A program made the position numbers and the translations under genes. Below are positions 22,052-49,340 of a DNA stretch of 64,000 bases, in pieces. Source of the stretch: Cordia subcordata (lineage: Eukaryota > Streptophyta > Magnoliopsida > Boraginales > Cordiaceae); assembly GCA_028554755.1 (NCBI GenBank), contig JAPTOF010000009.1, forward strand, positions 13,431,501 through 13,495,500, given 5' to 3'. Numbering within the stretch: position 1 is the first letter of the stretch; the number at the start of each line of letters is the position of its first letter. The notes under the pieces were generated by a model. The model saw nothing but the letters and a program-made list of their open reading frames with translations, searched no databases and was not told where the DNA came from.

Positions 22052-22335
22052 TAAGTTTAGCTTTAAGTCAATACATAGTCTAATTAAAAGTCGTAAAAAT
22101 CTAAATAAATTTACATAAAGATATTAGTAACCATGGCTTAGGCTCCGTTTGTTTCTCGTAAAATGTTTTCTAGAAAATAATTTTCTGATAATATTTGGGT
22201 TTAGCTTTAAGTCAACACATATAGTCCAGTTAAAAAGTCTTGGAAATACGAATATATTTATTTAAAGAGTTTAATAGCTTTGTCTTAGCTAGGCTCCTTT
22301 TTCATGTAAAATGTTTTCTAGAAAATATTTTTTCG
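22052..22335. repeat. Tandem duplication of about 140 bp
   Basis: TTTAGCTTTAAGTCAATACA...AAAATGTTTTCTAGAAAAT (22052-22192) is repeated at 22198-22335. Each copy ends with a GTTTGTTTCTCGTAAAATG-like element end. Confidence 0.7.
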
Positions 22336-22399
22336 ATTTTTTCATGTTTAAGTGAATTGAAAAAGAAAAACCCTCCAATCAATGAAAATTCTTAGTAAA

Positions 22400-24000
22400 A
22401 GTTTGAGAAAAATATTTTTAGCTGGCCAAGGAAATGAAAGCATTTTCCGTACTCGTCCCTCGCCCCTAACCCACGAAACGCCCCTCTTCACCTTCCCCCC
22501 GCCCTGCACATTTCTTATTAAATTTTTCACTTTTTGTATTTTTAAGGCATTTTTATTTTTTCCTTTTTAATTTTATGTTTCATTTAATTCTATTTTTATT
22601 AGCTTTACGAAAACCGTAAAGTTAAGAAATAAAAATTTGCAATGCCAAGAAATAAAAAAGGCATTTTACACATATAAATCTAGAGAGGAAAAAAAAAAAA
22701 AAGAACACAAACAATGTTTTTCTTTGTTGTTTCCTCAAAACTAGTACGACATATTTTTGAAAATTTAATATTACCCTCAAAATAACTTAAAAGTTAATTT
22801 TTAAAGGACAAAACCAAATAATTATTGACTTTTATTTGGCAGAACTTTTACCTAAAATTCTATTATTAAGAATTCTATAACTCAACAAACAAATGAAATA
22901 TCATAATTAGACCACATAGAGACTTACACACGGGCCACAGAAGATGCTTTTTAACCAATAGCTACATAAATGCATATTAATATTACATTTTGACCTTATT
23001 GATTGAAAATGAAATCATATCTGTGCTGCGTAAATGCATTTTACAATATTTTGCCCATTAAAATTTTTATTTTATACATTGGAAATCTCTTCTGACAGCT
23101 AGGTGTCGTCTAAACCGGAGGAAAACTCTTAAAGACTGTCCTAGTTGTTCTAATTCTTTAGTTGACATCAGGAATATTGTTGGCTCGCAGCTATTGAACA
23201 AGCAGCAAGGTTTTCTTAATTATTGATATAATTATATATAACAACTTATGTGGAGTCTTTCGATCGTTGTTTACGACTATAACATTATAACATTATGATA
23301 TTATGGAAAAATTTTTGAAAATTTTTACCTAATAATCTAATAGAAATAATCCGAGATTTTTAGGAATTAAGAAATAACTCAAGTTGTTAATACAATAAAT
23401 AAATTAATTAATATCTTCTTTTGAAATTTAAGTTTTTAAATAAGGTGATAGCTCAATATAGTATCAAACTCAGCTTCAAAACTCACTACCACCCATTTAA
23501 AAATATTAAAGTTGTCTACGTACAAATTTTTAAACAAATTTACTGCACGTAAAGAAACATGTTAACTCAAAAAATAAATAAATTAATATTCTCCCCATAA
23601 ATTTAAATTTTTGAAAGATAGACAACAAATAACTCAAAACAAAGGCTTGAGACGGTCTCCTCTAGAAACGAGGTCATCCATTCAAATTCCGTGAAGAACA
23701 ACGGAAATTAGGTTGGAGTTGGAGGTTTATTTGGAAAAAAGAAATAAACAAATAATCAAAGATTCCAGTTTCTGGTGTGTTGGGAGTTGCATTTAAGAGA
23801 GAGACCAATATGTCAAACTTGCCCATGCTAACAGCTGACCATTGGACATCTGTTTGACACTTGGACCGCATTTGTCACCAGTACAATTACTCTGGCATCT
23901 TTTCAATTAATAGACCACTTAAAAGCTGACATAAAGGCATGCGCATGGTCCCAAATTTTCATTCTCGTGTTATGTGGTGGTTGCACAGTTATTGGAAACA
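22400..24000. other. Gene-free region
   Basis: Apart from the dispersed repeat at 23.4 kb, no gene or well-bounded element could be recognised. Confidence 0.4.
23385..23560 (+). repeat. Dispersed repeat, copy 2
   Basis: It shares TTTAAGTTTTTAAATAAG, AGTATCAAACTCAGC, CTCACTACCACCCATTT and the GTCTACGTACAAAT tail with the 6.3-kb copy. Confidence 0.5.
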
Positions 24001-24054
24001 CCGATTACAAATGATCTTCGATTGATTCTTCTTGTGAACGAGTATTTGTTTTAA

Positions 24055-24078
24055 AATATATATATATATATATATATT
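24055..24078. repeat. (AT)n microsatellite
   Basis: A run of AT dinucleotides. Confidence 0.9.
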
Positions 24079-24162
24079 TTTTATAATAAATATTTGATTT
24101 GATTTTTTTAAAAAATAAAACTCTAAAAAAATATTCTTATTCAGCTATTTTTATAAGTCAGA

Positions 24163-24526
24163 GTCTGTTTGGTCTCTGTTTTTATTTTCCTGTTTTGAAA
24201 TCAGTGTTTCAAAGCATAATAGTTTTTAAGAACAAAAGTCCTAAAAGATTTGTTTGGTAATTTTTATGGTAAAATAAATATAAGTTTGGAGAGAGATTAA
24301 AGAAAAAAGTGTTTGCCATTGTAATGGTACAAAATTGTCATTAATAAAGTAGACTCCTTTTTGTTTTTGTGGAATTTTCTTGTTGTTTTCTATTTTATGT
24401 TTAAAACAACTATTCAAAGATCTGTTTTTAAAAACTAAAAACAAAAATAATCTTTCCAAACAAAATTTTCCGTTTCCTGTTTTTAAAAACTATAAACTAT
24501 TTTTAAAAATAGAAATCGAAACAGAC
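24163..24526. mobile_element. Possible TIR element (TCTGTTTGG ends)
   Basis: GTCTGTTTGGTCTCTG at the left faces CGAAACAGACCAATG at the right. The mirrored match decays after about 20 bp, and the target duplication is not clear. Confidence 0.4.
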
Positions 24527-24985
24527 CAATGTCTTGAAAACACTCAAATTCAAAAATTCAACCTTTCTCAATAAAAGTTAATCCAAACAAGCCTCAAGTC
24601 TCATTCTAATGGTTGAACTTGATCAGACTTGGGCCAATTAATAACTTGTGGATAAAATTTGATACACTTGTACATATGATAATTCAGGTAGATATTTAAG
24701 GTCGAGGGCTTAAAGGACCATCAACGCTACTAGCTAACCACCACGAATTTGGTGGTCCGGTGAGAAATGACACGATCAACGGAGTCCTGGGAATGGGGAC
24801 TGAGGACCACCTCCAATCCTTCCTCTAACCTAACCCCGGTCTCCAACTTTCATCCTAAATACATATGAAGTATCAAATACTTTTTTTTGTTTATATGTAC
24901 TAAAATTTGAGAAATAGGAATACAGAAGACCACTAGAATGAACCAAGAACTCATTTTAAAGACTCCACATGTATACACTTATCCA

Positions 24986-24991
24986 TATACA

Positions 24992-25049
<58 letters not shown>
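24986..25049. repeat. (ATAC)n(AT)n compound microsatellite
   Basis: About eight CATA units are followed by about fifteen AT units. Confidence 0.95.
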
Positions 25050-25052
<3 letters not shown>

Positions 25053-25789
25053 TATTATTTCATGTTTTTCTGTTTATGATGAGAACACTTTGTTCTTTTG
25101 TATACTACAAAGTGGTAACATGCATGTATCAGTTACTAATCTTTTTGTTAGCGTAAAACAAGCCCTTTCTTTATATATATATGTACACTACTGCTACTAG
25201 TAGAACTACTAGTAAATCGCATAGTTTATTATTGTTACTAGCTAGTATTACTATAATTATCATTATCGTCATTATACTAATTAACAATAGTAATACATGG
25301 ACAAAAACAAAAAATAAATGGATATTTTATTATTTTAATATTATTCATTATCATTGTTATGAACATAATCATTATTATCATTATTATAACAAAGAAGTTA
25401 AGTTACATAAATGACGTTAATATTATAATTAGTACTTTTTAAAGTGTGTGGTATAAGTAAAATTAGGTAAAATTATCTTACAAAAATATAGAATTTTTTT
25501 CCTTAATTTTTTTATAAATGTAATTAGAAGTTTTTTCTTGCTTTAAAAAAATTATAAGACGTAAGTGTATATTATTTTTGCTTAATCAAAGTTTAAAATA
25601 TTCATACTCATTTACAAAATCACACTGAGTTGAGTAGTTGTAAATAATTTAATTGAATTATATTGGGTTATGTTAGTTTTAAGTTTTGTATTATTTGACA
25701 AAATGCAAATATTTTCTTTAATTCAATACATACACGTACAATCTAACTCATGGATTTTAGCCAAAAGAGAAAATTGAAAGTTGATATGA

Positions 25790-26014
25790 GGTCTGTTTGA
25801 ATTGATTTTTTTAGAAAAAAAGTATTTTTTTTAAAAAAATTACATTAAATTTGTAGTAACTAATTAATTTAGTTTTAAAAAAACTGAAATTTTGAAAAAT
25901 AAAATCTCAAATATAAATTTTTTTAGAAATTAAAATTTTTAATTTTTTAAAAAAATTATTTTTTAAAATTTGTTTTAAAAAAATACTTTAAAAAAAACCA
26001 ATTTAAATGGGTCC
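25790..26014. mobile_element. Small TTTGAATTG MITE, copy 2
   Basis: GGTCTGTTTGAATTGATTT is mirrored by CCAATTTAAATGGGTCC. ATGA is found on both sides. Confidence 0.7.
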
Positions 26015-26141
26015 ATGATTCAGACAAAAAATAAAAAAGATGACGTGGTGGTTACGACGATCTAGGTATGCGCTGGAGATCACAAGTTTCATTTTACTTG
26101 CAGAATTGTAAGAGGATTAATATGGTCGTTCTCAAAGGAGT

Positions 26142-26143
<2 letters not shown>

Positions 26144-26181
<38 letters not shown>
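26144..26181. repeat. (AT)n microsatellite
   Basis: An AT run of about 38 bp. Confidence 0.95.
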
Positions 26182-26185
<4 letters not shown>

Positions 26186-26564
26186 GACTATTATTTTAAA
26201 ACTCGAATGACACATGGCATTTTTCGATTGGGACTTTTGGAACTTTCAAGACATTTTATAAGAATTTCTAAAACTTTCTAGTTAGTATATGTGGCCAGAA
26301 TTTCTCCACCTCCGTATTCACATCCCATCACTTTCTCATAATGAGTATTGCCGACTAATAATTATGTTGTTGTTGTTCAATTCTTAAATGCAAATGTATG
26401 CAAAACAGAATCTGTTGTGTATTTAATGTACATCAGGTAGTAATTGAAGTGGGTCGAAGTGGTTATTGCTTTCTTCCTTCTTGTTGATGCTAAAACTGTA
26501 TGAATAGTCACGGGGCGGTAGAGTTGTTCGGATGAGCTAGGCTCTTATGTATGCATGCTCTCCA

Positions 26565-26790
26565 ACGCTACTAGAAAACTGATTAATAATGACAGAAATT
26601 AACAACAGAGAAAAATCGATCCCTAATTAGAGACGGTATAGAGACAAAAAAGTTTTGTCCGCTAAATTAGAAATGCCATAGAGACAAAAATAAAGTTGGT
26701 CGCTAAAAGGAGACAACATAGAGATAGAGCAAAAAAAAACCAATTGCTAAATAGAAAAGGTATTGAGACAGCAAATGTTTTCTATTTCAC
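26565..26790. mobile_element. Possible CACTA end with subterminal repeats
   Basis: CTACTAGAAAACTG is followed by four loosely repeated units containing ATAGAGACAAAA and CGCTAAA, the layout of a CACTA subterminal region. No opposite end was found. Confidence 0.35.
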
Positions 26791-27327
26791 TTCATGCCTC
26801 CTTCACATGTCTAGCTACTTCTGAGATGTACTCATTATTGACATCCAATGATATTAAGGAAAAATGGATAGTTTATTTGTTGTGGTGAAATGTTTTAAAT
26901 TCGTTCGACTTTATGTCTTTCCCAATACAAATATTATTTATTCTTTGATTAACCTTAGGCATGTGTTATATCACACCAAAATACCATAGAGTTTTAGTTT
27001 TAGGATAGATTTAATATGATTCTACTTAAAACTAGTTCCTAGTTATTGAAAAAACGAAAATTAATATAACATGCATGATAGAGTTAAGGTGAGTTTAGGT
27101 CCAAAAGTTGTTACTCGTCTTATCTTCGCTGAGTGAAAAGAAGGACGTGAGGTCAAAGGAAGTTTTGCTTTTCGAGTAAAAAGATGACCTCTTGATCATA
27201 AACGAGGAAAAAGCCTTCAATACGGATATCCGGCTCGGGAAGGAGGTGGGAGCCACACTTTTCGGTTTGTGGCCCGCGCGATGTCTGTGCTGGATACTCG
27301 GCTTCTTCGGATGAACTCATAATTGAT

Positions 27328-27560
27328 GGCTCGTTTAGATTGGGTTTTTTTTTTAAATGTTTTCTTTTTAATAACTTTTCAAAAAATAATTTTTTTTAAG
27401 TTAAAAATTTTGGTTTTTAAAAAAAAATTATATTTGAACTTTTTACAAAATTTCAATTTTTTTAAAAAATTAAATCAAATAGTTATTACAAATTTAATGT
27501 AACTTTTTTAAAAAAAAAAAAAATTTTTCTTAAAAAAAAAAATCAATCCAAGCAGACCCT
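27328..27560. mobile_element. Small TTTGAATTG MITE, copy 3
   Basis: GGCTCGTTTAGATTGGG is mirrored by TCAATCCAAGCAGACCC. The interior shares the TTACAAATTTAATGTAACTT core with copy 2, in inverted orientation. Confidence 0.7.
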
Positions 27561-28390
27561 AATTAGTGAAACAGTCCCTAAAATGTTAGTAGATGACGTA
27601 CGGTAGAAAGAAGAAAAGGAATGATAATTTTATACGAAAGGATGACTAGAAGATAGAGGAAGAGAGTTGGTCAGTGGTGGTGTAACATGCAAAGGGTGCA
27701 TTTGCTTTCCAATTATCCCCTTATTTGGTAGTTAGAGGTACCAACGGTATAAGAGTACCGCAGAGGTCAGATTGGGGCTTTGGCAAAAGTTCTGTACCCA
27801 GGGGAGGCAATGTTTTCAACCCTTGTCCTACACTAGGACGGGGTGGTTAAGGGTTTATTGATCTTACCCTGCTGTCTGCATAAATATTGTTATGTAGCTA
27901 TATAACTTTCTTATAAGTGTTACATCAAAGAAAATGCTTTGAGTTCAGTGGTTAAAATCTTTTATGCCATTTTAAAGATCAAAGGTTTGTATTAGGATTT
28001 ATTTATGTGTTATAAATAGGTAGAGGTTTTGCCAAGTGGGGTTTAAATCCAATATTTTAGCTTGTTGCTTTGCTCTGTTAACTATTGACTGGGGTCCATA
28101 CGTGTGGAGCAAGTTCTTTTTATCTAACAAAGTTAAAAATGGTATGTTGTTAGAGGTTTATTTGGAACCAAGTAGTAGGTAACGGTAAGGAAAGAGATTT
28201 TTCTATCAAGTGGAGAGTAAGGGTCAGCAGACCCCTCCTCTACTCGCCCACTGCCAATAGGTTGCCAGAAAAGGTAGAATATTCCAATTTTTGGGAGGGA
28301 AAACGAGAGATTTGTTTAGGCTAGCTAATTCACAAGGACAAAAAGAATGGGGAAAAAGGACGTCTAGCAATGAATCAACCAACATTGGCA

Positions 28391-28795
28391 GGAGACTCCA
28401 AGTCCTGCACTTCGCTTTGCCAAGAAAACATGCTATTTGATATTTAGATTGTATTAGATAAAGTGACAAAGTATGAGACAAAAAAACGTTTGATAAATTA
28501 TTTTCCTTGAAAAAATTTTCAAGAATGATGAAATTGAGGAGGATCTGTAGCTATTATTTTGTAATTGGTAGGATTCGAAGCCCTGCACTTCGCTTTGCCA
28601 AGAAAACGTGCTACTTGATATTTAGATTGTATTAGATAAAGTGACAAAATATGAGGCAAACAAATGTTTGATAAATTATTTTCTTTGATGGAGAAAACGT
28701 GCTGTTTAATATTTAGATTGTATTAGATAAAGTGACAAAGCATGAGACAAACAAACGTTTGATAAATTGCATTCTTTGACGAAATTTTCAAAAAT
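28391..28795. repeat. Three tandem copies of a roughly 110-190-bp unit
   Basis: The unit AGAAAACATGCTATTTGATA, TTTAGATTGTATTAGATAAA, GTGACAAAGTATGAGACAAA recurs at about 28421, 28600 and 28692. The first two copies also share CCTGCACTTCGCTTTGCC. A GATGAAATT(G/A)AGGAGGA tail follows copies 1 and 3. Confidence 0.8.
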
Positions 28796-29129
28796 GATGA
28801 AATTAAGGAGGACCTTTAGCTATTATTTTATACTACGAATAGCTTTTGTGCTAGAAGATTGGAGCCAAGACAAATGTTTCAAGCGTTTGAGGAGAGAAAG
28901 AGAGGCAGGAGAGAGATGTGAGATAAAGTGATTACGGAGAGAAAAAAGAGAAAAGTGGTTATTTGGAAGAGAAATCCATTGAGTCAATACTTTTGATATT
29001 TAAGGAAATGAGACAAACAACATGATTATACTCCATCTTATTCTTGAACTTTTTAACAAAGTGATGTGTAACTAAAATTTAGCTCTTGAGAAATTGTTTT
29101 GGAACAATTCAAAAAGCCAACAGGTCTCT

Positions 29130-29615
29130 TTGAGTTTCTAAAAAGCTGAAACGTGTAGAAGGTGAAAATATATATTTGCAAACTATTGGGGTTGAGAAGA
29201 TGAACTAAAACTGGATTTAGTAGTTGCTCTGATGCCCTACTTGGTCTCTCAAAAAATTTCCACTGTTTCCGAATGTCTGTAGAGAGAGCAACATGTGCAT
29301 TTGCAGAAGAATGATGTGAGCTCCACATACACGCTAGACCTGGGGTTCGACCGTGCTCAAAGGACGGACTCCTAGTGCATTCATAGTTAGATCTGCATCA
29401 ACCTCCATGGGCTCAAAAGTTGAAACCTGTAAAAGTCTGAAAATGTTTATCTGCAAACTACCGGGTTGAAGAGATCAAACCAAACTGCATTTTAGTAGTT
29501 GCTCTACTTGGTCTCTCCAAAAATTCCACCATTTCTGAACCTTTCTGGGAGAGTAATATGGGCAAATGTGGAGAATGATGCGAGCTCTACATACATGCTA
29601 GACACGCTTCCCCTA
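29130..29615. repeat. Tandem duplication of about 270 bp
   Basis: AGCTGAAACGTGTAGAAGG...GAGCTCCACATACACGCTAG (29140-29335) matches 29408-29603 at about 75-80%. Confidence 0.7.
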
Positions 29616-29795
29616 CCCCGCTCTTTCCCGGATCCCCCTCCCCTTTGCATAGCCATTGATTTTCAGCTTCTTACCATGTAATCGTTTAAACCAGCCTATC
29701 TGAACCTTGCGGAGCGAAGGCAAGGTAATGGTTTCCGAAGATGCTATGCCTCAAAACACTTTTTATTGCTTGGTTAACGGGAAAATATTCTATAC

Positions 29796-30651
29796 CTGTG
29801 CAGCCCTAATGTTATGTATGTTGTCTCTATGAACTCGATCATTCTGCAAGCGCCAAAATCCACTTGCGGCTTTCGGGTATGCCACGCTACGTTTCAGATT
29901 TATCCAGATGCTTACGCGGTATATACCGAAGTTGCAAACAGAACATTCCAGGCAACTCGATGATAAGGTTAAGCTCTGCAAATGTTGCCATTGATCTAAT
30001 CCTGCAATGAAGTAGCAAAGAATTGATTGAGTCGGGCCTAAGGCAAGAGATATTCCAATAGGCATCTAACGGCTATGCAAGATCTTTAAAATGCGTTCTA
30101 TGCCCTCTTTAGCCGCCCCACAGTTAATGACATTCAGCACTGTCCATAATTTCTTTAGAAGTTAGCTCTCCGTAGTAGCAGTGCACTGATGCGCAACCTG
30201 CTAAAGAAAAGTGATAAAACATTATGGACACGTTTATCTTCCTTCATTCAATATGCTGCTGCTGGATGGCGAGAGCAAAGGGCAAAGGGCAAGGGCAAAG
30301 GACACAGAAAACGACCCCCTTTGAATCATCCTGTCCCGAGACATTACTCCCCGACGGGTCATTTTTTCGCACTTTCTGCTGGCAATCTGCATAGGAACTG
30401 TACAGGGAGCAACAAGCCCATCATCAGCAACAACGGTACAGTCACTTTTTCAATTCCACCCCGCCACGCGTGATTGTGTTTTTGCTACAACATTTAGCAA
30501 CTGCCCATTCTGAGCTATTAAGGGTCGGAGTGCCGAGATGCATACCCAAATTATCTGCTAGACAGACACCAGTCAAAGCGCTAAAATGGTGTGCAAGTTC
30601 CATCCCATTGTTGCGAGATACAAACAGCGATGATTTTGAGAAGTTTATAGC
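29796..30651 (-). pseudogene. LINE reverse-transcriptase remnant
   Basis: On the minus strand, 30442-30651 is open and reads NFSKSSLFVSRN followed by NLGMHLGTPTLNS, the spacing and words of plant LINE reverse transcriptases. Further down, around 29870-29900, SVAYPKAASGFWRL resembles the following conserved block of the same protein, with stops and frame changes between. The region lies 0.6-1.5 kb past the stop codon of the katanin-like gene. It could be another degraded gene, but LINE is the best reading. Confidence 0.4.
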
Positions 30652-30659
30652 TTAGCTAG

Positions 30660-31275
30660 ATCCATGGCAAATAATGGAAAGCACTTTAAAATATTCACCA
30701 TCCTGGCAAGAGGCTTTCACAAATAAAAGCATGTCATCAACCACAAAGAGGGGGAAAAGAAAGGATGAGAATTGGGGTAGAAATTTATGGAGTTTAAATA
30801 GCACGGGCTGTTGAATCGAAGAGTGCGTGCACTACCCCCATGCAAATCGTCTTCTGTATCTGGCTCCTCAGCTTAAAGAAACAAAATAATATCTGTTTTC
30901 ACGTTGTACCACACTATCTTAGTGAACCTAGTGGATGTATGAAGGTGAAAAACTTAGCAAACTTTCTAAATGCGGAAAACATTTACCACAAAGGAAAGAA
31001 AGGAATAGGAACAGGCAAGGAGAGAAGTCCATGAAACTCAATATACCATTGATAGAGATTATTTTGCCAAATCAAATGCTGAAGCACTGCGTCCATAAAA
31101 AATCAAGAAGTTCTTTCAACATTAGCAATGCCGGGGGCTCACATGATAACATGGATGTTAAACATTATTAAAAATATAGAGTTACGTCAAACCTTAAGAA
31201 ATAGAAGGCAAATATTGCAAATCACTTTTAAGTAACAACAGAAAGAAACTAACAAGATCATGGAAGTGTATGCCT
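30660..31275. other. Region just downstream of the katanin-like stop codon
   Basis: The 3' untranslated region should lie here. Candidate AATAAA-like signals on the minus strand are too many to choose between. No other gene is seen. Confidence 0.4.
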
Positions 31276-45714
<14,439 letters not shown>

Positions 45715-45860
45715 TTTCCAGATTCAGCTTTGTGTGTGTGTGAGCGCGAGAGAGAGAGAGAGAGAGATAGAGAGAGAGATAGATTTCTGTCTCTGAGTTG
45801 TGTTTTCTCTTTTTTTTCCCTCTCTCTGCTCTCTCTTACTCACATTTGCAAAATGGGGAG
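45715..45860 (-). promoter_or_regulatory. CT/GA-rich 5' leader region of the katanin-like gene
   Basis: Just upstream of the start codon the coding strand is almost pure pyrimidine (CT repeats, seen on the plus strand as GA repeats at about 45738-45782), followed by more CT-rich sequence to about 45838. Pyrimidine-rich tracts of this kind are common in plant 5' untranslated leaders and core promoters. No TATA box position could be fixed, and the transcription start is unknown. Confidence 0.45.
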
Positions 45861-46539
45861 TGTTGGATCAGTTTATATCTGTAAAAAGTGACGGCGAGAG
45901 GGATTCAATGTTGCTGGAGATATCAAGCACGTGAAACGTGAAATGAAATCAAAAAAAAAATTAACATAAAAGAAAAAAGCAAAAAAAGAGAGAATATACA
46001 TTGATTTGATTTTATATTGATGATTACGAGAAAACAAGTTGAAATGTCTTAATTTTAAAAAAAATAATTAAAATGTCGTATTTTTTGAACTAAATAGTAA
46101 AGTGTTATAAATTAAAATTCGAGTTTGATGACAAATTTTTAGTAACATCGATTTTTAAAAACTCAAATTTGCTGTGATTTAATTTCGAATTTTCAAAACT
46201 CGAACTTATCATTTTTCTAATTTTGTAGTATTTAATTTATTAATTTCAAAAATATGACTTTTTGGCTGTTTCTTAAAAAAAAAAAAAAAGGGCATCTTTT
46301 TCTCTCATTACTAAATATAGAGGGCTCGGTAGATTTATTTTTTCCAACCGTCTTTTAAAATTTTTTTACTAACTATTGCATAAGACGTCAAAAGTTCTAA
46401 CTTATCAAAAAAGTCAGAATCAAATCTTTTTTTTGGAATTTCAATTTTTTAATTTAATTTAAATATTTATTTTAAAATGTAACCTTTTTTTTAATAAAGA
46501 TTATTTTTAGTGAAAAAATGACCGATCCAAACATATGGG

Positions 46540-46790
46540 CTAATAGAGGTGGCGCTAGAGTGGGCCCAGTCGCCGAGATTCTTAGGTGAGCTGTCGTGCA
46601 AGGCATAACGAACCAATGCAGAGAGGAGAAATGGTTGAGTGACGGGTGGGTGAGTGAAGGACCAATAGAATATCGCGAGCGAGGAGAATTCGGGTGACTC
46701 TTGTCTTGGTCAAAGGGAAATATAGAGTCAGCCGTCGGCGAATTGACCCCCAAAAAATGCCGTCGACACGGACGGGGAATCTAGCGGTTA
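46540..46790. promoter_or_regulatory. GC-richer island upstream of the katanin-like gene
   Basis: About 250 bp stand out from the very AT-rich surroundings by their higher GC content, with several CpGs and the motif ACCAATAG (a CCAAT-type box) near 46660. They lie 0.8-1.1 kb upstream of the gene's start codon. This could be an upstream promoter block or the relic of something else. No convincing reading frame is present. Confidence 0.25.
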
Positions 46791-46860
46791 ATTTCCAAAC
46801 CCTTACTTTTTCTTTTTAAATTACGGTATTACTAATTTATGAGTTATTCTCGTAACATAA

Positions 46861-47262
46861 TGTTTGGAAAGTCTTGCAGTGTGAAATTCATTCTATTTGC
46901 AAATGAATTTCATAAAAAATTATATTTATAAATAAATTTTTTTGTTTGAATACGCAAAATAGTTTTAAGTTATTCTATTATTTATAGATCTGAATCATGT
47001 TTGAAACATATAGAATTAGAATTAATACGTGTATTTTATTTAAATAGGATTGTATGAAAAAAGATAGTGTTATATTATGTTAATAATTATAGGGATATTT
47101 TTGTCTTCATATGATCTTTTGTGGATTTGCTTTTCATGAAATTACAAATTTCACCTCTCGAATTATGATTTAAGTATAACTAGAACAAATTCAGAATTTT
47201 TAAAATATTGGAATTCTAAATGAATTCTATATTTTTATAAAAGTGTTGCCAAACATAAAAAG
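46861..47262. mobile_element. Possible MITE (TGTTTGGAAA ends)
   Basis: TGTTTGGAAAGTCTTG faces TTGCCAAACATA, and AATTCAT/ATGAATT words recur near both ends. The boundaries are approximate. Confidence 0.35.
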
Positions 47263-47309
47263 TTAGATTTACAACCACAAAATTTTGTGGAATTCATTTG
47301 TTCCAAATA

Positions 47310-47540
47310 ATCTGTCATAGTCTCTGAACTATTAACTTTATTGTATTTTAAGTATTTGACTTTTAAAGTGAACTTTTTAGCCCTTGAATTAAAATAAATT
47401 TTTTTGAGTGACCAACGACGTCCCATTTATCAAATTTTGGAGACTATTTATCAAAGTCCAAAAACTAAAATGTTCATTGTAAAAATCAATAGAGTAAAAT
47501 GCGACAAAATTAATAATGTAGGGACTATTAAAAGAATAAA
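47310..47540. mobile_element. Possible small TIR element
   Basis: AGTCTCTGAACTATTAACTT at the left faces TTAATAATGTAGGGACTAT at the right. It is short and weakly bounded. Confidence 0.3.
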
Positions 47541-48879
47541 CCCTTAGTTAAATGATTGTGCTTCAAAATGTCTTACAAAATAGAACTTGTGATTTTACCT
47601 ATGGTGTTCCAGCTGCAGTTGGAGTTATTGTTTCCCTCCTTTCTTTTATTTTTATAATTTTTTTTTAACTTTTCTATTTCTTGTGTAGTTTTGTTTTTTT
47701 GGCATAATATGATTTTATTACATACATAACAACTTTAGCTCTTATGTTGATCTTGGTGCTGTATAAGTCTATCAAGTATTATGGATTGTTGATGATTTCG
47801 ACTAAAAATATTCTCTCATTAGTAGAAATCACCTCTTATCTTTCGGTGTTAATTATACAACTTAGAGTATTCGATGAACCATGTGTAACAAATTAGTTTG
47901 GTGGTACAATTATGATAAGTTGTTTTGTTTGTATAAGATATTTTTTTGGTTCTTGACCTAAAAAGAAAAAAGTAGAACTCACTAAAAATATATAAATCCT
48001 GTTAAAAATGGAAGTGTATCCATCGCAACGATGATACGTATTAAATGATGCTCAATCGTAAGACTTTTATCTTAATTAAGAGGGCATCAAATCCATTTAT
48101 AGTACTTGAAACTTTTTCTAATTAACGGCGGCACATTTGTAAGTTTCTTCAATTAAAAAGAGATTTATTCCGTATATAGGAATTGAAAATTTTTCTAATT
48201 TAGCATAAAACTATGCTTGTTAACTTTTCATTATGCATACTATTAGAAAAATCTTCTAATTTACGGTGAATTTTCTCTTTTTCCTTTCTATTATCTCTTT
48301 CTTGCTATTTGGCAAATTGGCCTCTCCTATTCAATGTGAGATGGATCATTCTAACTTTAGTTTAAACTTTGTTGCCTAACAAAGCTTTAACATTTGTGAA
48401 ACTTGCAGGTTTGGCAATATCACATTGCTTTCACCTTTCAAATTCAAGCAATGGAGCTAAGTAATTAACTGAAAATATATAAGCTCATATAGTTGCATAG
48501 TGAAAAAACAACTCAACAACATTGTCACTTAAAGCTCTATTCATAAAAGTTTAACATGTCAACAACTGAGATCTCACAGTTAGACTAATGCTTTGTTTAC
48601 TATTTTTTTTAAATGAAAAAAGTATAGTTTGTTTTAAATTTCATAATATACTTGTGATAAGATGTCTTATTTTTATAATTATGAAAGATGGCATGAGGAT
48701 GGATTACTTTTTTATTATAAGATAAAAAGAATGACTATTTGAATTTTCATAAAATTTATATGATAAAATATTTTAAATTTTATAAAATATCACTTTATTT
48801 TGATAAAATAAGTATATTAAAATAAAATTATTCCAAACACACTATAAATAAAAACCTATTTCGATTTAACAAAGCTCAT

Positions 48880-49330
48880 TATTATGAAGAGACAGCCGAC
48901 CTACAATCTTAGAGACGTCAGACAAGTACGATAAGGTCGCGGCTCGACCCGCATAATGTTGAGTTGGTGGACTAGTCAGGTAGTTTAATTTTTTTTCGGG
49001 CCGACAAGATGTCGATTAACAATTGGCCCTTAGCCCATTAACTTGCCATTTTTCCAGGTTAACAAAATTATGTAATTCTAACAAAACAATTACAAAATCA
49101 AATACATGAGCTCTCAAATCATAATATAAATCCATAATTAATCACAAAAAATCATTATTTCAACTCTAAGAAAATACTACTTAATTATAGTTGACAAATT
49201 ACATTATTAACTATATTTTTCATTTTTCTTTTATAAATAAAGACGGGTTGGCGAGTCAACTCGTCTGACTAGCAAGCTACCAAATGCTCAATCTTAACCC
49301 ACCATTTTGGTGGGGTAGACAGCTCAACCC
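48880..49330. repeat. Possible degenerate TIR element (GACGGGTTGGCGAGTCAAC)
   Basis: CpG-rich words such as GGCTCGACCCGC near 48940 and AACTCGTCTGAC, TCAACCCGTGAG near 49260-49340 bracket an AT-rich middle. This suggests an old hAT-like repeat, but the ends are not clean. Confidence 0.3.
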
Positions 49331-49340
49331 GTGAGTCCTA

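Noticed and set aside
46472..46753. 93-codon minus-strand frame upstream of the katanin-like gene
   Set aside because: It sits in a GC-richer upstream region and shows no conserved domain; treated as possible promoter instead.
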